7,484 nucleotides of DNA from CAYLLT01 sp964591605 (GTDB lineage: Bacteria; Planctomycetota; Phycisphaerae; UBA1845; PWPN01), in the NCBI GenBank assembly GCA_964591605.1, contig CAZQEN010000370.1:1-7484 (forward strand), read 5' to 3'. Position 1 is the stretch's first letter, and each line of letters starts with the position of its first letter. Below are positions 1 to 6,150 of the stretch, in pieces. Made by a program: the position numbers and the translations under genes. The notes under the pieces are model-generated. The model searched no databases and was not told where the DNA came from. It was given only the letters and a program-made list of their open reading frames with translations.

Positions 1-203
1 GCGGCTGTCGCCCGTTGTGGTGCAGCCGTCTCGGCTGCACAGGTGCGGCTGTCGCCCGTTGTGGTGCAGCCGTCTCGGCTGCACAGGTGCGGCTGTCGCC
101 CGTTGTGGTGCAGCCGTCTCGGCTGCACAGGTGCGGCTGTCGCTCGTTGTGGTGCAGCCGTCTCGGCTGCACAGGTGCGCCGGTCTCGGCCGCACAGATG
201 CGG
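1..203. repeat. 44-bp tandem repeat array with internal hairpins
   Basis: Four head-to-tail 44-bp units lie at 1-44, 45-88, 89-132 and 133-176. Units 1-3 are identical and unit 4 has one C-to-T change at 144. A degenerate partial copy (177-203, about 22 of 27 bases matching the unit's second half plus the next unit's start) closes the array. Each unit carries a perfect inverted repeat, arms GTGCAGCCG and CGGCTGCAC around a TCT loop, at 20-40, 64-84, 108-128 and 152-172. The array touches the left window edge and may be longer. It sits 54 bp beyond the response-regulator stop, so it may act as a REP-like 3' structure for that transcript; the hairpins have no T-tract and do not look like intrinsic terminators. 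Because 44 is not a multiple of three, all three plus frames stay open across it, which creates false ORFs. From memory, similar words recur in planctomycete genomes; this is unverified. Confidence 0.95.
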
Positions 204-218
204 ACAGGACGCCTGCGC
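200..218. repeat. Small hairpin at the right edge of the repeat array
   Basis: Just past the degenerate fifth copy lies a second short palindrome: CAGG at 205-208 and CCTG at 212-215 around ACG, extended by GCG at 200-202 and CGC at 216-218 with a two-base GA bulge. It looks like a differently sequenced module joined to the array rather than another copy of the 44-bp unit. From 219 to 257 I see nothing else before the stop codon of the minus-strand response regulator. Confidence 0.5.
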
Positions 219-257
219 CACAATCACCCGGCCTCGCGGATGGTGTCACGCACCCCG

Positions 258-890
258 TCAGGCCGGAGTCTCGATCGCGCCGGCGAGCTGCGCCAGCAGA
301 ACGAGCTGTGCCACGGAATCGGCCCGCATCTTCGTCATCACACGGCCGCGGTGGAGCTTGATCGTCTGCTCCGTCGTTCCCAGGCGCGCCGCGATCTGCT
401 TGTTGGCCAGCCCCCCTACCACCAGTTCGAGCACCTGGCGTTCGCGCGGGGTGAGCGTCGCGAGTCGCGCCCGGGCATCGGCCCGCGCCGATTCCGCCTC
501 GCGCCACTCCGCGTCGCGGGCCAGGGCGGCCTGGATCGCATCGAGCAGGACCTGATCCTGAAACGGCTTCTCGATGAAATCCACCGCCCCGCCCTTCATC
601 GCCCGGACGCTCATGGGAATGTCGCCGTGACCGGTGATGAAGACGATGGGAATGCGGACGTGCATGCGGGCCAACTGGTCCTGGAGATCCAGGCCGCTCC
701 GCCCGGGCATCCGCACGTCGAGGACCACGCAGCCTCCCTGTGCCGCATCGAACTCGTCAAGGAACCGCTTGACGCAATCGAAGGTCCGCGACTCAAGCCC
801 GACGGACCGCACCATGCGGGCGATCATCTGGCGCACACCGAGATCGTCATCGACAATGAAGACGACGGGGCCCGTCCGATCGGGTTTCAC
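258..890 (-). CDS. FixJ-type response regulator (receiver + LuxR HTH)
   Basis: This is a 210-aa DNA-binding response regulator, the likely phosphorylation target of the kinase encoded just upstream. The receiver domain (about residues 8-125) shows the acidic pocket DDD at 14-16, phospho-acceptor D58 in VLDVRMPG, T86 in FITGHGD and K108 in IEKPF. The words TGHGDIPM and GAVDFIEKPF are typical of the FixJ/StyR/TodT subfamily. A LuxR-type HTH follows (about 147-205, beginning LTPRERQVLELV). I chose the GTG at 890 over the ATG at 962: a strong GGAGGAGG Shine-Dalgarno lies four bases upstream, the receiver begins at once after it, and the start overlaps the kinase stop as GTGA, which implies translational coupling. 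On phosphorylation such proteins usually dimerise and activate promoters. Target genes are unknown and none is obvious nearby. Family and role are secure; the specific pathway is not. Confidence 0.95.
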   Translation of the reverse strand: MKPDRTGPVVFIVDDDLGVRQMIARMVRSVGLESRTFDCVKRFLDEFDAAQGGCVVLDVRMPGRSGLDLQDQLARMHVRIPIVFITGHGDIPMSVRAMKGGAVDFIEKPFQDQVLLDAIQAALARDAEWREAESARADARARLATLTPRERQVLELVVGGLANKQIAARLGTTEQTIKLHRGRVMTKMRADSVAQLVLLAQLAGAIETPA

Positions 891-3013
891 GGCGCCTCCT
901 CCGGAATCACCGGCAACAGCACCCGGAAGGTGGTTCCCCGGCCGGCGCCGATCTCTGCCCATACCCGCCCTCCGTGGGCCTCAACGATCGATCGGCAGAT
1001 GGCCAGTCCCAGGCCCAGCCCGCCGGTTTTCGTCGTAAAAAACGGCTCGAACGCCCGCTGCGCCGCCTCTGGCTGGAGCCCTGTGCCAGAGTCGGTCACA
1101 CTGATGAGCAGGCCCTCCGGCTCGCCCCGGTGCGCCCGGATGGTCACTTCCCGCAGATCGCTCTGCCGCGGGCTCATGGCCTCCAGGCCGTTGCGGACCA
1201 GGTTCAGGAGGACCTGCTGCAACTGAATGCGGTCCCCCCGGATCGCGGGCAGATCGTCGGCGATGTCAAACCGCACCCGGGCGCCCTGCTGCCGCGCGTC
1301 GGCCTCGAGAAAATCCACGATCTCCTCGATCGTTCTCTGCACGTTCAGCACGACCGGCTGGAACGGCTGCTGCCGGAGAAAGTCGCGCAGTCGCCGGATG
1401 ACCGCGGCGGCATGGTTTCCGAACGTGACGATGTCGCTGAGGGCGTCACGCAGCTCGGCCATGTCGGGCTTCGGGGAGGCCAGCAGGCGCTGCGCCGTCT
1501 GGGCGTTGCCCATCATGGTGCACAGCGGCTGATTGAGCTCGTGAGCCAGCTCCGCCGCCATCTCGCCCATCGTGGACAGGCGGGTCACCTGGGCGAGGGC
1601 GGCCTGGTGCCGGCGCGCTTCCTCCTCCGCCTGCTTGCGGGCGGTGATGTCCTGGGCCGCTCCGAAGATCTGTACCACGCGATGCTGCGCGTCGTCCCAG
1701 ACGGGCCGGGCGTGATCGCGGACCCAGCGGATCTGCCCGTCGCTGCCGACGATCCGAAACTCGTTCACCGCCGAACGGCCGGCGAGCAGCGAACGAATGC
1801 GGCGCTCAGCGATAGGCAGATCATCGGGGTGGACAATGCCCTCCCAGGCCCCGCGCCCCTCCATGCTCGCTGCGTTGTGACCGGTGATGCGTGAAAAGGC
1901 GTCGGTCACCCACTCGGCGTGACACGCTCCGGCCGCGTCCACGCGGATGGCGTAGGCGTAGTCGGAGGTCAGCTCAGAGACCAGACGGTATCGCTCCTCG
2001 CTGGCCCGCAGGGCCTCCTGCGCCCGACGCCGCTCCTGGACCTCGCGGCGAAGCTGCTCATTGGCCGCCGAGAGCTCGGCCGTGCGTTCGCTCACCCGCG
2101 TCTCCAGCTCGCTGCGGATCTGGCGCAGCTCGTTTTCCACCTGCTTGAGATGGCTGATGTCGGTGTCAATTCCCAGCACACCGGAGACCCGCCCTTCCCG
2201 GTCGTGCAGTGGAACCTTGCTGGTCAGCAGGATGGCCTGCCGCCCGTCCGCCTGCCGCTCAACCTCCTCGATGTTCAGCAGCGGCCGGTCTTCCTCCATC
2301 ACCTGACGGTCACACGTGCGGAAGTAGTCGGCCTGCTCCTTTTCCCAGGCCAGTTCGTAGTCGGTCTTTCCGACGATATCCTCCGGCCGGGCCACTCCGG
2401 CCGACCGCGCGAACGCCTCGTTGCAGCCCAGGTATTTGAAATCGCGGCTCTTCCAGAATACACCGCTGGGGATGTGAGCGATAATGCTGGTCAGCAGGCG
2501 GCGCTCTTCGACGAGGGCATCTTCCGCCCGTTTGCGGTCGCTGATGTCGCGGATGCTCGAACGGTGACCCAGGCACGTGCCGTCGGCGGCGTAGATCGGC
2601 TGCCACGAGACGGCCACCCAGAGGGTCTGCCCATCCTTTCGACGCAGCCGGAAGGGCAGATCGTTCCCCGAGCTGCCGCGAACCGCTCCGCGAAAGGCGT
2701 CGGAAACCCGCTGCCAGTCCTCCGGATGCACCAGCGGGAGCGGGTAGTCAGCCATGCTTCGGCATTCAGCGACCGAGAAGCCGCTCAGCCGTTCGACGGC
2801 CGGGTTGACCCACACGAGCCGGCCCTCGCCATCGATCCAGGACTCCACGTCGTAGCTGTAGTCGGCGACGGCCCGGAATTTCTCGGTGTACTCATTCAGC
2901 GCGGCGGCGGTGCGGGCATGCTCCTGGACGATTCGCTCGAGTTCTTCCGCACGGGCCCGAAGCTCGCTCAGCTCATCGCCCGGCTGGCCATGCTTTGCAC
3001 CCGTGTTCCGCAT
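887..3013 (-). CDS. Soluble triple-PAS sensor histidine kinase (FixL-like)
   Basis: This 708-aa kinase should autophosphorylate on histidine and pass the phosphate to the FixJ-type regulator translated next. Order of parts: a short N-terminal coiled coil (about 12-45); PAS 1 (about 45-165, ending IRDISDRKRAEDAL); PAS 2 (about 172-290, with FWKSRDFKYLGCNEAF); a charged coiled coil (about 285-340); PAS 3 (about 340-462, ending QDITARKQAEE); a HisKA dimerisation domain with H491 in ELAHELNQPL; and an ATPase domain (about 555-705). The ATPase shows an N box (NLVRNGLEAM, N608), G1 (DSGTGL, D641), F box (FEPFFTTK) and G2 (GGLGLGLAI). The H-box style is that of FixL/HPK4 kinases. I see no signal peptide or membrane segment, so it probably senses a cytoplasmic or diffusible signal. 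No heme-PAS ligand could be assigned, so oxygen sensing is not supported. GGAAG six bases before the ATG supports the start. Confidence 0.95.
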   Translation of the reverse strand: MRNTGAKHGQPGDELSELRARAEELERIVQEHARTAAALNEYTEKFRAVADYSYDVESWIDGEGRLVWVNPAVERLSGFSVAECRSMADYPLPLVHPEDWQRVSDAFRGAVRGSSGNDLPFRLRRKDGQTLWVAVSWQPIYAADGTCLGHRSSIRDISDRKRAEDALVEERRLLTSIIAHIPSGVFWKSRDFKYLGCNEAFARSAGVARPEDIVGKTDYELAWEKEQADYFRTCDRQVMEEDRPLLNIEEVERQADGRQAILLTSKVPLHDREGRVSGVLGIDTDISHLKQVENELRQIRSELETRVSERTAELSAANEQLRREVQERRRAQEALRASEERYRLVSELTSDYAYAIRVDAAGACHAEWVTDAFSRITGHNAASMEGRGAWEGIVHPDDLPIAERRIRSLLAGRSAVNEFRIVGSDGQIRWVRDHARPVWDDAQHRVVQIFGAAQDITARKQAEEEARRHQAALAQVTRLSTMGEMAAELAHELNQPLCTMMGNAQTAQRLLASPKPDMAELRDALSDIVTFGNHAAAVIRRLRDFLRQQPFQPVVLNVQRTIEEIVDFLEADARQQGARVRFDIADDLPAIRGDRIQLQQVLLNLVRNGLEAMSPRQSDLREVTIRAHRGEPEGLLISVTDSGTGLQPEAAQRAFEPFFTTKTGGLGLGLAICRSIVEAHGGRVWAEIGAGRGTTFRVLLPVIPEEAP
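891..905 (-). promoter_or_regulatory. Shine-Dalgarno of the response regulator
   Basis: Read on the minus strand, GGAGGAGG (plus positions 895-902) precedes the GTG at 890-888 by four bases, or by seven if only the first GGAGG pairs. It lies inside the last codons of the kinase gene. It decides the start in favour of GTG and against the upstream in-frame ATG at 962, which would add 24 low-complexity residues before the receiver domain. Confidence 0.85.
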
Positions 3014-3254
3014 TGATCACTTCCACCGGCCGCTGTGCCGACTTTCTGACCGGGGTGCCGGGCATGGGGGGTCGAGAGCATCCACGGGGCGGGCGACGAC
3101 GGGTTCGGATCCACGACCGCTGGACCGGGAACACCCTCTGACAGCCTCCTCCGATTTCGCCAACCTCCCTGTGCCATCCGCACGTTAGCGGCCGGGATCA
3201 CGATTCGCAAGGTGCCGCACGGCGACGCGCACGACGGGCCCGCACGGTCCTCAA

Positions 3255-3300
3255 CGCATTCCGGAGCACACGCCATGTTGTATAGATAGAGGCGAATGCG
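3255..3300. other. AT-rich island bounded by inverted repeats
   Basis: CGCATT at 3255-3260 is the reverse complement of AATGCG at 3295-3300, and inside it CGCC at 3271-3274 matches GGCG at 3291-3294. The enclosed ATGTTGTATAGATAGA is the most AT-rich stretch in the intergenic region. On the minus strand it contains TATACA, a possible -10, but no good -35 lies at the right distance. It could be the control region of the kinase operon, with a leader of about 260 nt. This is a weak call. Confidence 0.25.
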
Positions 3301-3371
3301 GCGCCCGGCTGGAGGCCGATCCCATGCAAACCCCAACGCCCCCGACAATTCGAACCCAGTTCGCCCGTCAT

Positions 3372-3409
3372 CCCCCGGCCCCGCCCTCACCCAAGGGCCC
3401 CCCGCCCCC
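3372..3409 (-). other. Predicted G-quadruplex motif
   Basis: Read on the minus strand there are six successive G-tracts of 5, 6, 3, 3, 4 and 5 bases, separated by 1, 5, 3, 1 and 2 bases. This satisfies the usual G3+N1-7 rule more than once over. It lies upstream of both divergent transcription units, on the coding strand for the kinase side and the template strand for the ArsR-fusion side, though it ends about 50 bp before the rightward -35 box. Whether it folds or matters in the cell is unknown. Confidence 0.6.
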
Positions 3410-3460
3410 TTCACTCCGCAACCGGCCACCGACAACGGAAAAGTACAAATCGAACCCAAC

Positions 3461-3489
3461 TTGACGCCCGGCGATCCCGATTCTATCCT
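3461..3489 (+). promoter_or_regulatory. Sigma70-like promoter of the ArsR fusion gene
   Basis: TTGACG at 3461-3466 matches the -35 consensus in five of six bases. A 17-bp spacer leads to TATCCT at 3484-3489, which matches TATAAT in four of six. The predicted start of transcription is near 3496, giving a leader of only about 20 nt before the ATG at 3517. The local sequence is less GC-rich than its surroundings, as expected of a promoter. This probably drives the ArsR fusion gene and, by read-through, ahcY. Confidence 0.6.
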
Positions 3490-3492
3490 TTT

Positions 3493-3508
3493 ATCCGAAT
3501 AGACGGAT
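3493..3508. promoter_or_regulatory. Candidate operator: inverted repeat at the start site
   Basis: ATCCG (3493-3497) and CGGAT (3504-3508) form a perfect 5-6-5 inverted repeat that covers the predicted transcription start. A dimeric ArsR-family protein bound here would block its own promoter, so autorepression is a natural reading. The half-sites are short and could be chance. The octamer GACGGATG that includes the right half recurs at 4628-4635 before ahcY, but without the matching left half. Confidence 0.35.
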
Positions 3509-3516
3509 GTGTGGCG

Positions 3517-4473
3517 ATGGCTACGCCCGATATCTTCAAGGCTCTGGCCGAGCCCATCCGGCACCGGCTGCTGCAGGTGCTGATCGCGCAAGAGCTGAAT
3601 GTATCAGAACTTGTGGACGTCCTCGACCAGCCCCAGTCCACGGTCTCCCGGCACCTCAAGGTGCTCCGGGATGTCGATCTGCTGGTCGATCGTCGCTGCG
3701 GGCCGACCACGTTCTACGCGGCTCGGCCGATCAATCCGGCCGGTCCGCATGGAGATGGCAACGGCACGCTGGGCGACCGGCTGCTCGAATGGGTGGCCCG
3801 CGAGCCGCTCGAGCCTGTCTTGCGGCAGCGGCTGGAAACGGTGCTCGCCCGGCGGCGCGGCGGTTCGGGCTTCTTTGACGCGATCGGCTCGCGCTGGGAT
3901 CAGCTCCGCCTTGAGGCCTTCGGCGACGCGTTCCACCTGGAGGCCCTGACCGCCCTGCTGCCGCGCGAGTGGACGGTGGCCGACATCGGTACCGGCACCG
4001 GCTATCTGCTGCCCGTGCTCGCCGCGCGGTTCAAGCGGGTCATCGCCATCGACCCGGCCGAGAGCATGCTCGAACTCGCCCGCTCCCGGGCCGACCTGGC
4101 CGCCCGCGACAACGTCGAATTCCGGGCCGGCCTGCTCGAACAGTTACCGCTCGCCGATGGCGAGCTCGATCTGGCGATTGCCTCGCTCGTCCTGCATCAT
4201 GTGGCCGATCCGCAGCGGGGTCTGAGCGAGGTCGCCCGCTCCATCTGCCGCGGCGGCCGGCTCCTGCTCATCGAGCAGCATGCCCACGAGCACCAGGCGT
4301 TCCACGACCGCATGGGCGACGTGTGGTGGGGCTTTGAGCCCGAGCAACTGGTGAGGTGGACCGCCGCGGCCGGTTTCCGCCAGGTCGACGCTCAAAGCCT
4401 GGCCACCCGGCCGAGCGGCAGGAATCTCGGAGAAGTACCCGGCCTGTTCGTGCTCACCGCGATCAGGCCCTGA
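3517..4473 (+). CDS. ArsR-family regulator fused to a SAM-methyltransferase domain (SahR-like)
   Basis: This is a 318-aa two-domain protein. Residues about 5-70 are an ArsR winged helix (FKALAEPIRHRLLQVL, recognition helix in QSTVSRHLKVLRDVDLL). Residues about 115-318 are a class I SAM-dependent methyltransferase fold with motif I ADIGTGTGYLLP (G158, G160, G162), motif II acidic D179 in VIAIDP, and a post-motif ASLVLHHVADP. The typical ArsR metal-binding cysteine motif ELCVCDL is absent (here NVSELVDVLD), so metal sensing is unlikely. The next gene is ahcY. From memory, SahR of Desulfovibrio is an ArsR-type regulator of methionine-cycle genes that responds to S-adenosylhomocysteine and has this layout; I infer the same here, with the methyltransferase domain acting as a SAH/SAM sensor. 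True methyl transfer, or a ubiquinone/arsenite-type function, remains possible. Start: ATG at 3517 with weak GGATG upstream; an in-frame GTG at 3511 would add two residues. Confidence 0.93.
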   Translation: MATPDIFKALAEPIRHRLLQVLIAQELNVSELVDVLDQPQSTVSRHLKVLRDVDLLVDRRCGPTTFYAARPINPAGPHGDGNGTLGDRLLEWVAREPLEPVLRQRLETVLARRRGGSGFFDAIGSRWDQLRLEAFGDAFHLEALTALLPREWTVADIGTGTGYLLPVLAARFKRVIAIDPAESMLELARSRADLAARDNVEFRAGLLEQLPLADGELDLAIASLVLHHVADPQRGLSEVARSICRGGRLLLIEQHAHEHQAFHDRMGDVWWGFEPEQLVRWTAAAGFRQVDAQSLATRPSGRNLGEVPGLFVLTAIRP

Positions 4474-4507
4474 ATAGGGAGGCAGAATGATTGGCACTGT
4501 CGAACAG

Positions 4508-4578
4508 GGTGGCATGGGCAGCGTACTCGCTGCCCGTGCTTCATGCGCACGGGCAATGCGGACATGGCCCATGCCACC
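4508..4578. repeat. Palindromic repeat element between the ArsR fusion and ahcY
   Basis: Perfect 12-bp outer arms, GGTGGCATGGGC (4508-4519) and GCCCATGCCACC (4567-4578), enclose two further hairpins. Hairpin A pairs GGGCAGCG (4516-4523) with CGCTGCCC (4528-4535) around TACT. Hairpin B pairs GCCCGTGC (4532-4539) with GCACGGGC (4547-4554) around TTCATGC. A and B share bases 4532-4535, and A also uses bases of the outer arm, so they exclude one another. In the transcript this would be a strong structure 126 nt before the ahcY start. No T-run follows, so it is not an ordinary intrinsic terminator. It looks like a dispersed REP/MITE-like repeat and, from memory, similar GGTGGCATGG words are multi-copy in planctomycetes (unverified). 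A cis-regulatory role on ahcY is possible but speculative. Confidence 0.85.
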
Positions 4579-4611
4579 TCGGGTGCACTTTCCTGCGTTC
4601 CCGCTCAGGCG

Positions 4612-4628
4612 CCGTCTGACACGGACGG
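4612..4628. promoter_or_regulatory. Small inverted repeat upstream of ahcY
   Basis: CCGTC (4612-4616) and GACGG (4624-4628) form a 5-7-5 inverted repeat, followed by two more ACGG/ACGGATG words up to 4635. It might be a binding site for the ArsR fusion protein, but it does not match the spacing or outer bases of the repeat at 3493-3508. This is a low-confidence call; chance occurrence is plausible in GC-rich DNA. Confidence 0.2.
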
Positions 4629-4642
4629 ACGGATGAGCCCCG

Positions 4643-4684
4643 CAACAGACAACAAACAACGGACCACGAACAACTGACCACTGA
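4643..4684. repeat. Degenerate heptanucleotide tandem repeat in the ahcY leader
   Basis: Six consecutive 7-mers fit the pattern C(A/C)ACNNA: CAACAGA, CAACAAA, CAACGGA, CCACGAA, CAACTGA, CCACTGA. A seventh, weaker unit CAAAACA runs into the ribosome binding site. Heptamers of the CAACTGA/CCACTGA kind are known as short tandemly repeated repetitive sequences in cyanobacteria and also turn up in other phyla. The tract is unstructured and C/A-rich, so in mRNA it would leave the ahcY ribosome site exposed. Antisense reading of it gives the VSGQ/VVRC-like peptide words that appear in false ORFs on the minus strand. Confidence 0.85.
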
Positions 4685-4703
4685 CAAAACAGGAGCAGAC
4701 ACA

Positions 4704-6149
4704 ATGGCAACCGCCGTCACCGATTACAAAGTCAAAGACATCACCCTGGCCGACTGGGGCCGCAAGGAGATCCGGATCGCCGAGTCGGAAATGCCCGGAC
4801 TCATGGCGATTCGCGAAGAGTATGGGTCGAGCAAACCGCTGGCTGGCGCGAAGATCACCGGTTCGCTGCACATGACCATCCAGACGGCCGTGCTCATCGA
4901 GACCCTCGTCGAGCTCGGGGCCGAGGTCCGCTGGGCGAGCTGCAACATCTTCAGCACGCAGGACCACGCCGCCGCCGCGATCGCCAAATCCGGCACCAGC
5001 GTCTTCGCCTGGAAAGGTGAAACGCTCGAGGAATACTGGGACTGCACGCTGAAGGCCCTCACCTGGCCCGACCACGACGGCCCCACGCTCATCGTCGACG
5101 ACGGTGGCGACGCGACGCTGCTCATCCACCGCGGCCACGCCCTGGAGGCCGAGTTCGCCAAAACCGGCAGGCCGACGCCGATCTGCAAGGACAACCGCGA
5201 GATCGAGATCGTCGATACGCTCCTGCACCGCGTGCTGGAGGCAGACCCGCAGTTCTGGCACAAGATGGCCAGGCGCGTGACCGGCGTGAGCGAGGAAACC
5301 ACCACCGGCGTGCATCGGTTGTACCAGATGCAGGCCAACGGCGAGCTGCTCTTCCCCGCGATCAACGTCAACGACAGCGTGACCAAGAGCAAGTTCGACA
5401 ACCTCTACGGCTGCCGCGAGAGCCTCGTCGACGGCATCAAGCGGGCCACCGACGTCATGATCGCCGGTAAGAAGTGCGTGGTGGCCGGGTATGGCGACGT
5501 CGGCAAGGGCTGCGTGCAGGCCTTCAAGGGCCTGGGCGGCACGGTTTTCGTCACCGAAATCGACCCGATCTGCGCCCTGCAAGCCACGATGGAAGGCTAC
5601 CAGGTCGTGACCATGGACGAGGCCTGCAAGTGGGGCGACATCTTCGTCACCACCACCGGCAACGTCGACGTCATCACGCGCCGGCACATGGATCAGATGA
5701 AGAACGAGGCGATCGTGTGCAACATCGGCCACTTCGACAGCGAGATCCAGATCGACGCCCTCAAGGACCTCAAATGGGACGAAATCAAGCCGCAGGTGCA
5801 TCACGTCGTCTGGCCGGATGGCAAACGCATCATCGTCCTGGCCGAAGGCCGCCTCGTGAACCTCGGCTGCGCCACCGGCCACCCCAGCTTCGTCATGAGC
5901 AACAGCTTCTCCAACCAGACCATCGCCCAGATCGACCTGTGGCTCAGCCACCAGGGTAAACCCACAATCTCCGGCGCCACGTACGCGAAAGGCAAGGTCT
6001 ACACGCTCCCCAAGAAGCTCGACGAGAAGGTCGCCGAACTCCACCTCGCCAAACTGGGCGCCAAGCTCACCAAGCTGACCGAGAAGCAGGCCAAATACCT
6101 CGGCGTCGCCATCACCGGCCCCTTCAAGCCGGAGCACTACCGGTACTGA
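4704..6149 (+). CDS. ahcY: Adenosylhomocysteinase (S-adenosylhomocysteine hydrolase)
   Basis: This NAD-dependent cytosolic enzyme splits S-adenosylhomocysteine reversibly into adenosine and homocysteine, removing the product inhibitor of SAM-dependent methyltransferases and feeding the methionine cycle. The 481-aa product is full length and of the long bacterial/plant-type form, with an insert at about 150-190 that the shorter animal form lacks. Matches to known active-site residues are H56 (GSLHMT), D133 (VDDGGDAT), E198 (SEETTTG), K228 and D232 (TKSKFDN), N233 and C237. The NAD fold is VAGYGDVGKG (262-269), with HFDSEI at 343-348. The C terminus FKPEHYRY supplies K475 and Y479, which reach into the partner subunit's NAD site. 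AGGAG at 4691-4695, eight bases before the ATG, supports the start. Its neighbour, the ArsR/methyltransferase-domain fusion, probably regulates it. I found no separate promoter in the 230-bp gap. Confidence 0.99.
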   Translation: MATAVTDYKVKDITLADWGRKEIRIAESEMPGLMAIREEYGSSKPLAGAKITGSLHMTIQTAVLIETLVELGAEVRWASCNIFSTQDHAAAAIAKSGTSVFAWKGETLEEYWDCTLKALTWPDHDGPTLIVDDGGDATLLIHRGHALEAEFAKTGRPTPICKDNREIEIVDTLLHRVLEADPQFWHKMARRVTGVSEETTTGVHRLYQMQANGELLFPAINVNDSVTKSKFDNLYGCRESLVDGIKRATDVMIAGKKCVVAGYGDVGKGCVQAFKGLGGTVFVTEIDPICALQATMEGYQVVTMDEACKWGDIFVTTTGNVDVITRRHMDQMKNEAIVCNIGHFDSEIQIDALKDLKWDEIKPQVHHVVWPDGKRIIVLAEGRLVNLGCATGHPSFVMSNSFSNQTIAQIDLWLSHQGKPTISGATYAKGKVYTLPKKLDEKVAELHLAKLGAKLTKLTEKQAKYLGVAITGPFKPEHYRY

Positions 6150-6150
6150 C

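Larger units (their letters stand above)
3014..3460. other. Divergent intergenic region, no convincing gene
   Basis: About 450 bp separate the kinase start from the rightward promoter. Short open frames exist on both strands (for example 3296-3502 plus), but they are rich in proline, glycine and arginine, lack good ribosome binding sites and resemble no family I know, so I read them as non-coding. Two things stand out: an AT-rich island around 3275-3290 in otherwise GC-rich DNA, and a long run of cytosine tracts at 3372-3409. The kinase operon promoter must lie here or close by, but I could not find a convincing -35/-10 pair on the minus strand. Confidence 0.6.

Noticed and set aside
1..176. 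CRISPR array
   Set aside because: The 44-bp units are contiguous with no unique spacers, and no cas gene is present.
258..962. Longer 234-aa form of the response regulator from ATG 962
   Set aside because: The extra 24 residues are low complexity and overlap the kinase coding end. A strong Shine-Dalgarno and GTGA overlap favour GTG at 890.
15..1226. 403-aa open frame on the plus strand through the repeats and into the two-component genes
   Set aside because: It is open because the 44-bp repeats lack stops and the rest is antisense to well-supported regulator and kinase codons. The protein is arginine/proline-rich with no recognisable domain.
1919..3016. 365-aa and neighbouring plus-strand open frames opposite the kinase
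   Set aside because: They are shadows of the kinase gene, whose PAS, H, N, G and F motifs are unmistakable on the minus strand.
3296..3502. 68-aa plus-strand open frame before the ArsR fusion
   Set aside because: It is proline-rich with no ribosome site or family resemblance, and it overlaps the G-quadruplex and promoter. It is better explained as non-coding DNA.
4508..4578. Intrinsic terminator after the ArsR fusion gene
   Set aside because: The hairpins are strong but no T-run follows any of them, so standard intrinsic termination is not supported.
4474..4703. SAH riboswitch upstream of ahcY
   Set aside because: The gap is filled by a simple palindromic repeat and a heptamer tract. I could not recognise the conserved pseudoknot core of known SAH riboswitches. 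A covariance-model search with the SAH and SAM families would be decisive.
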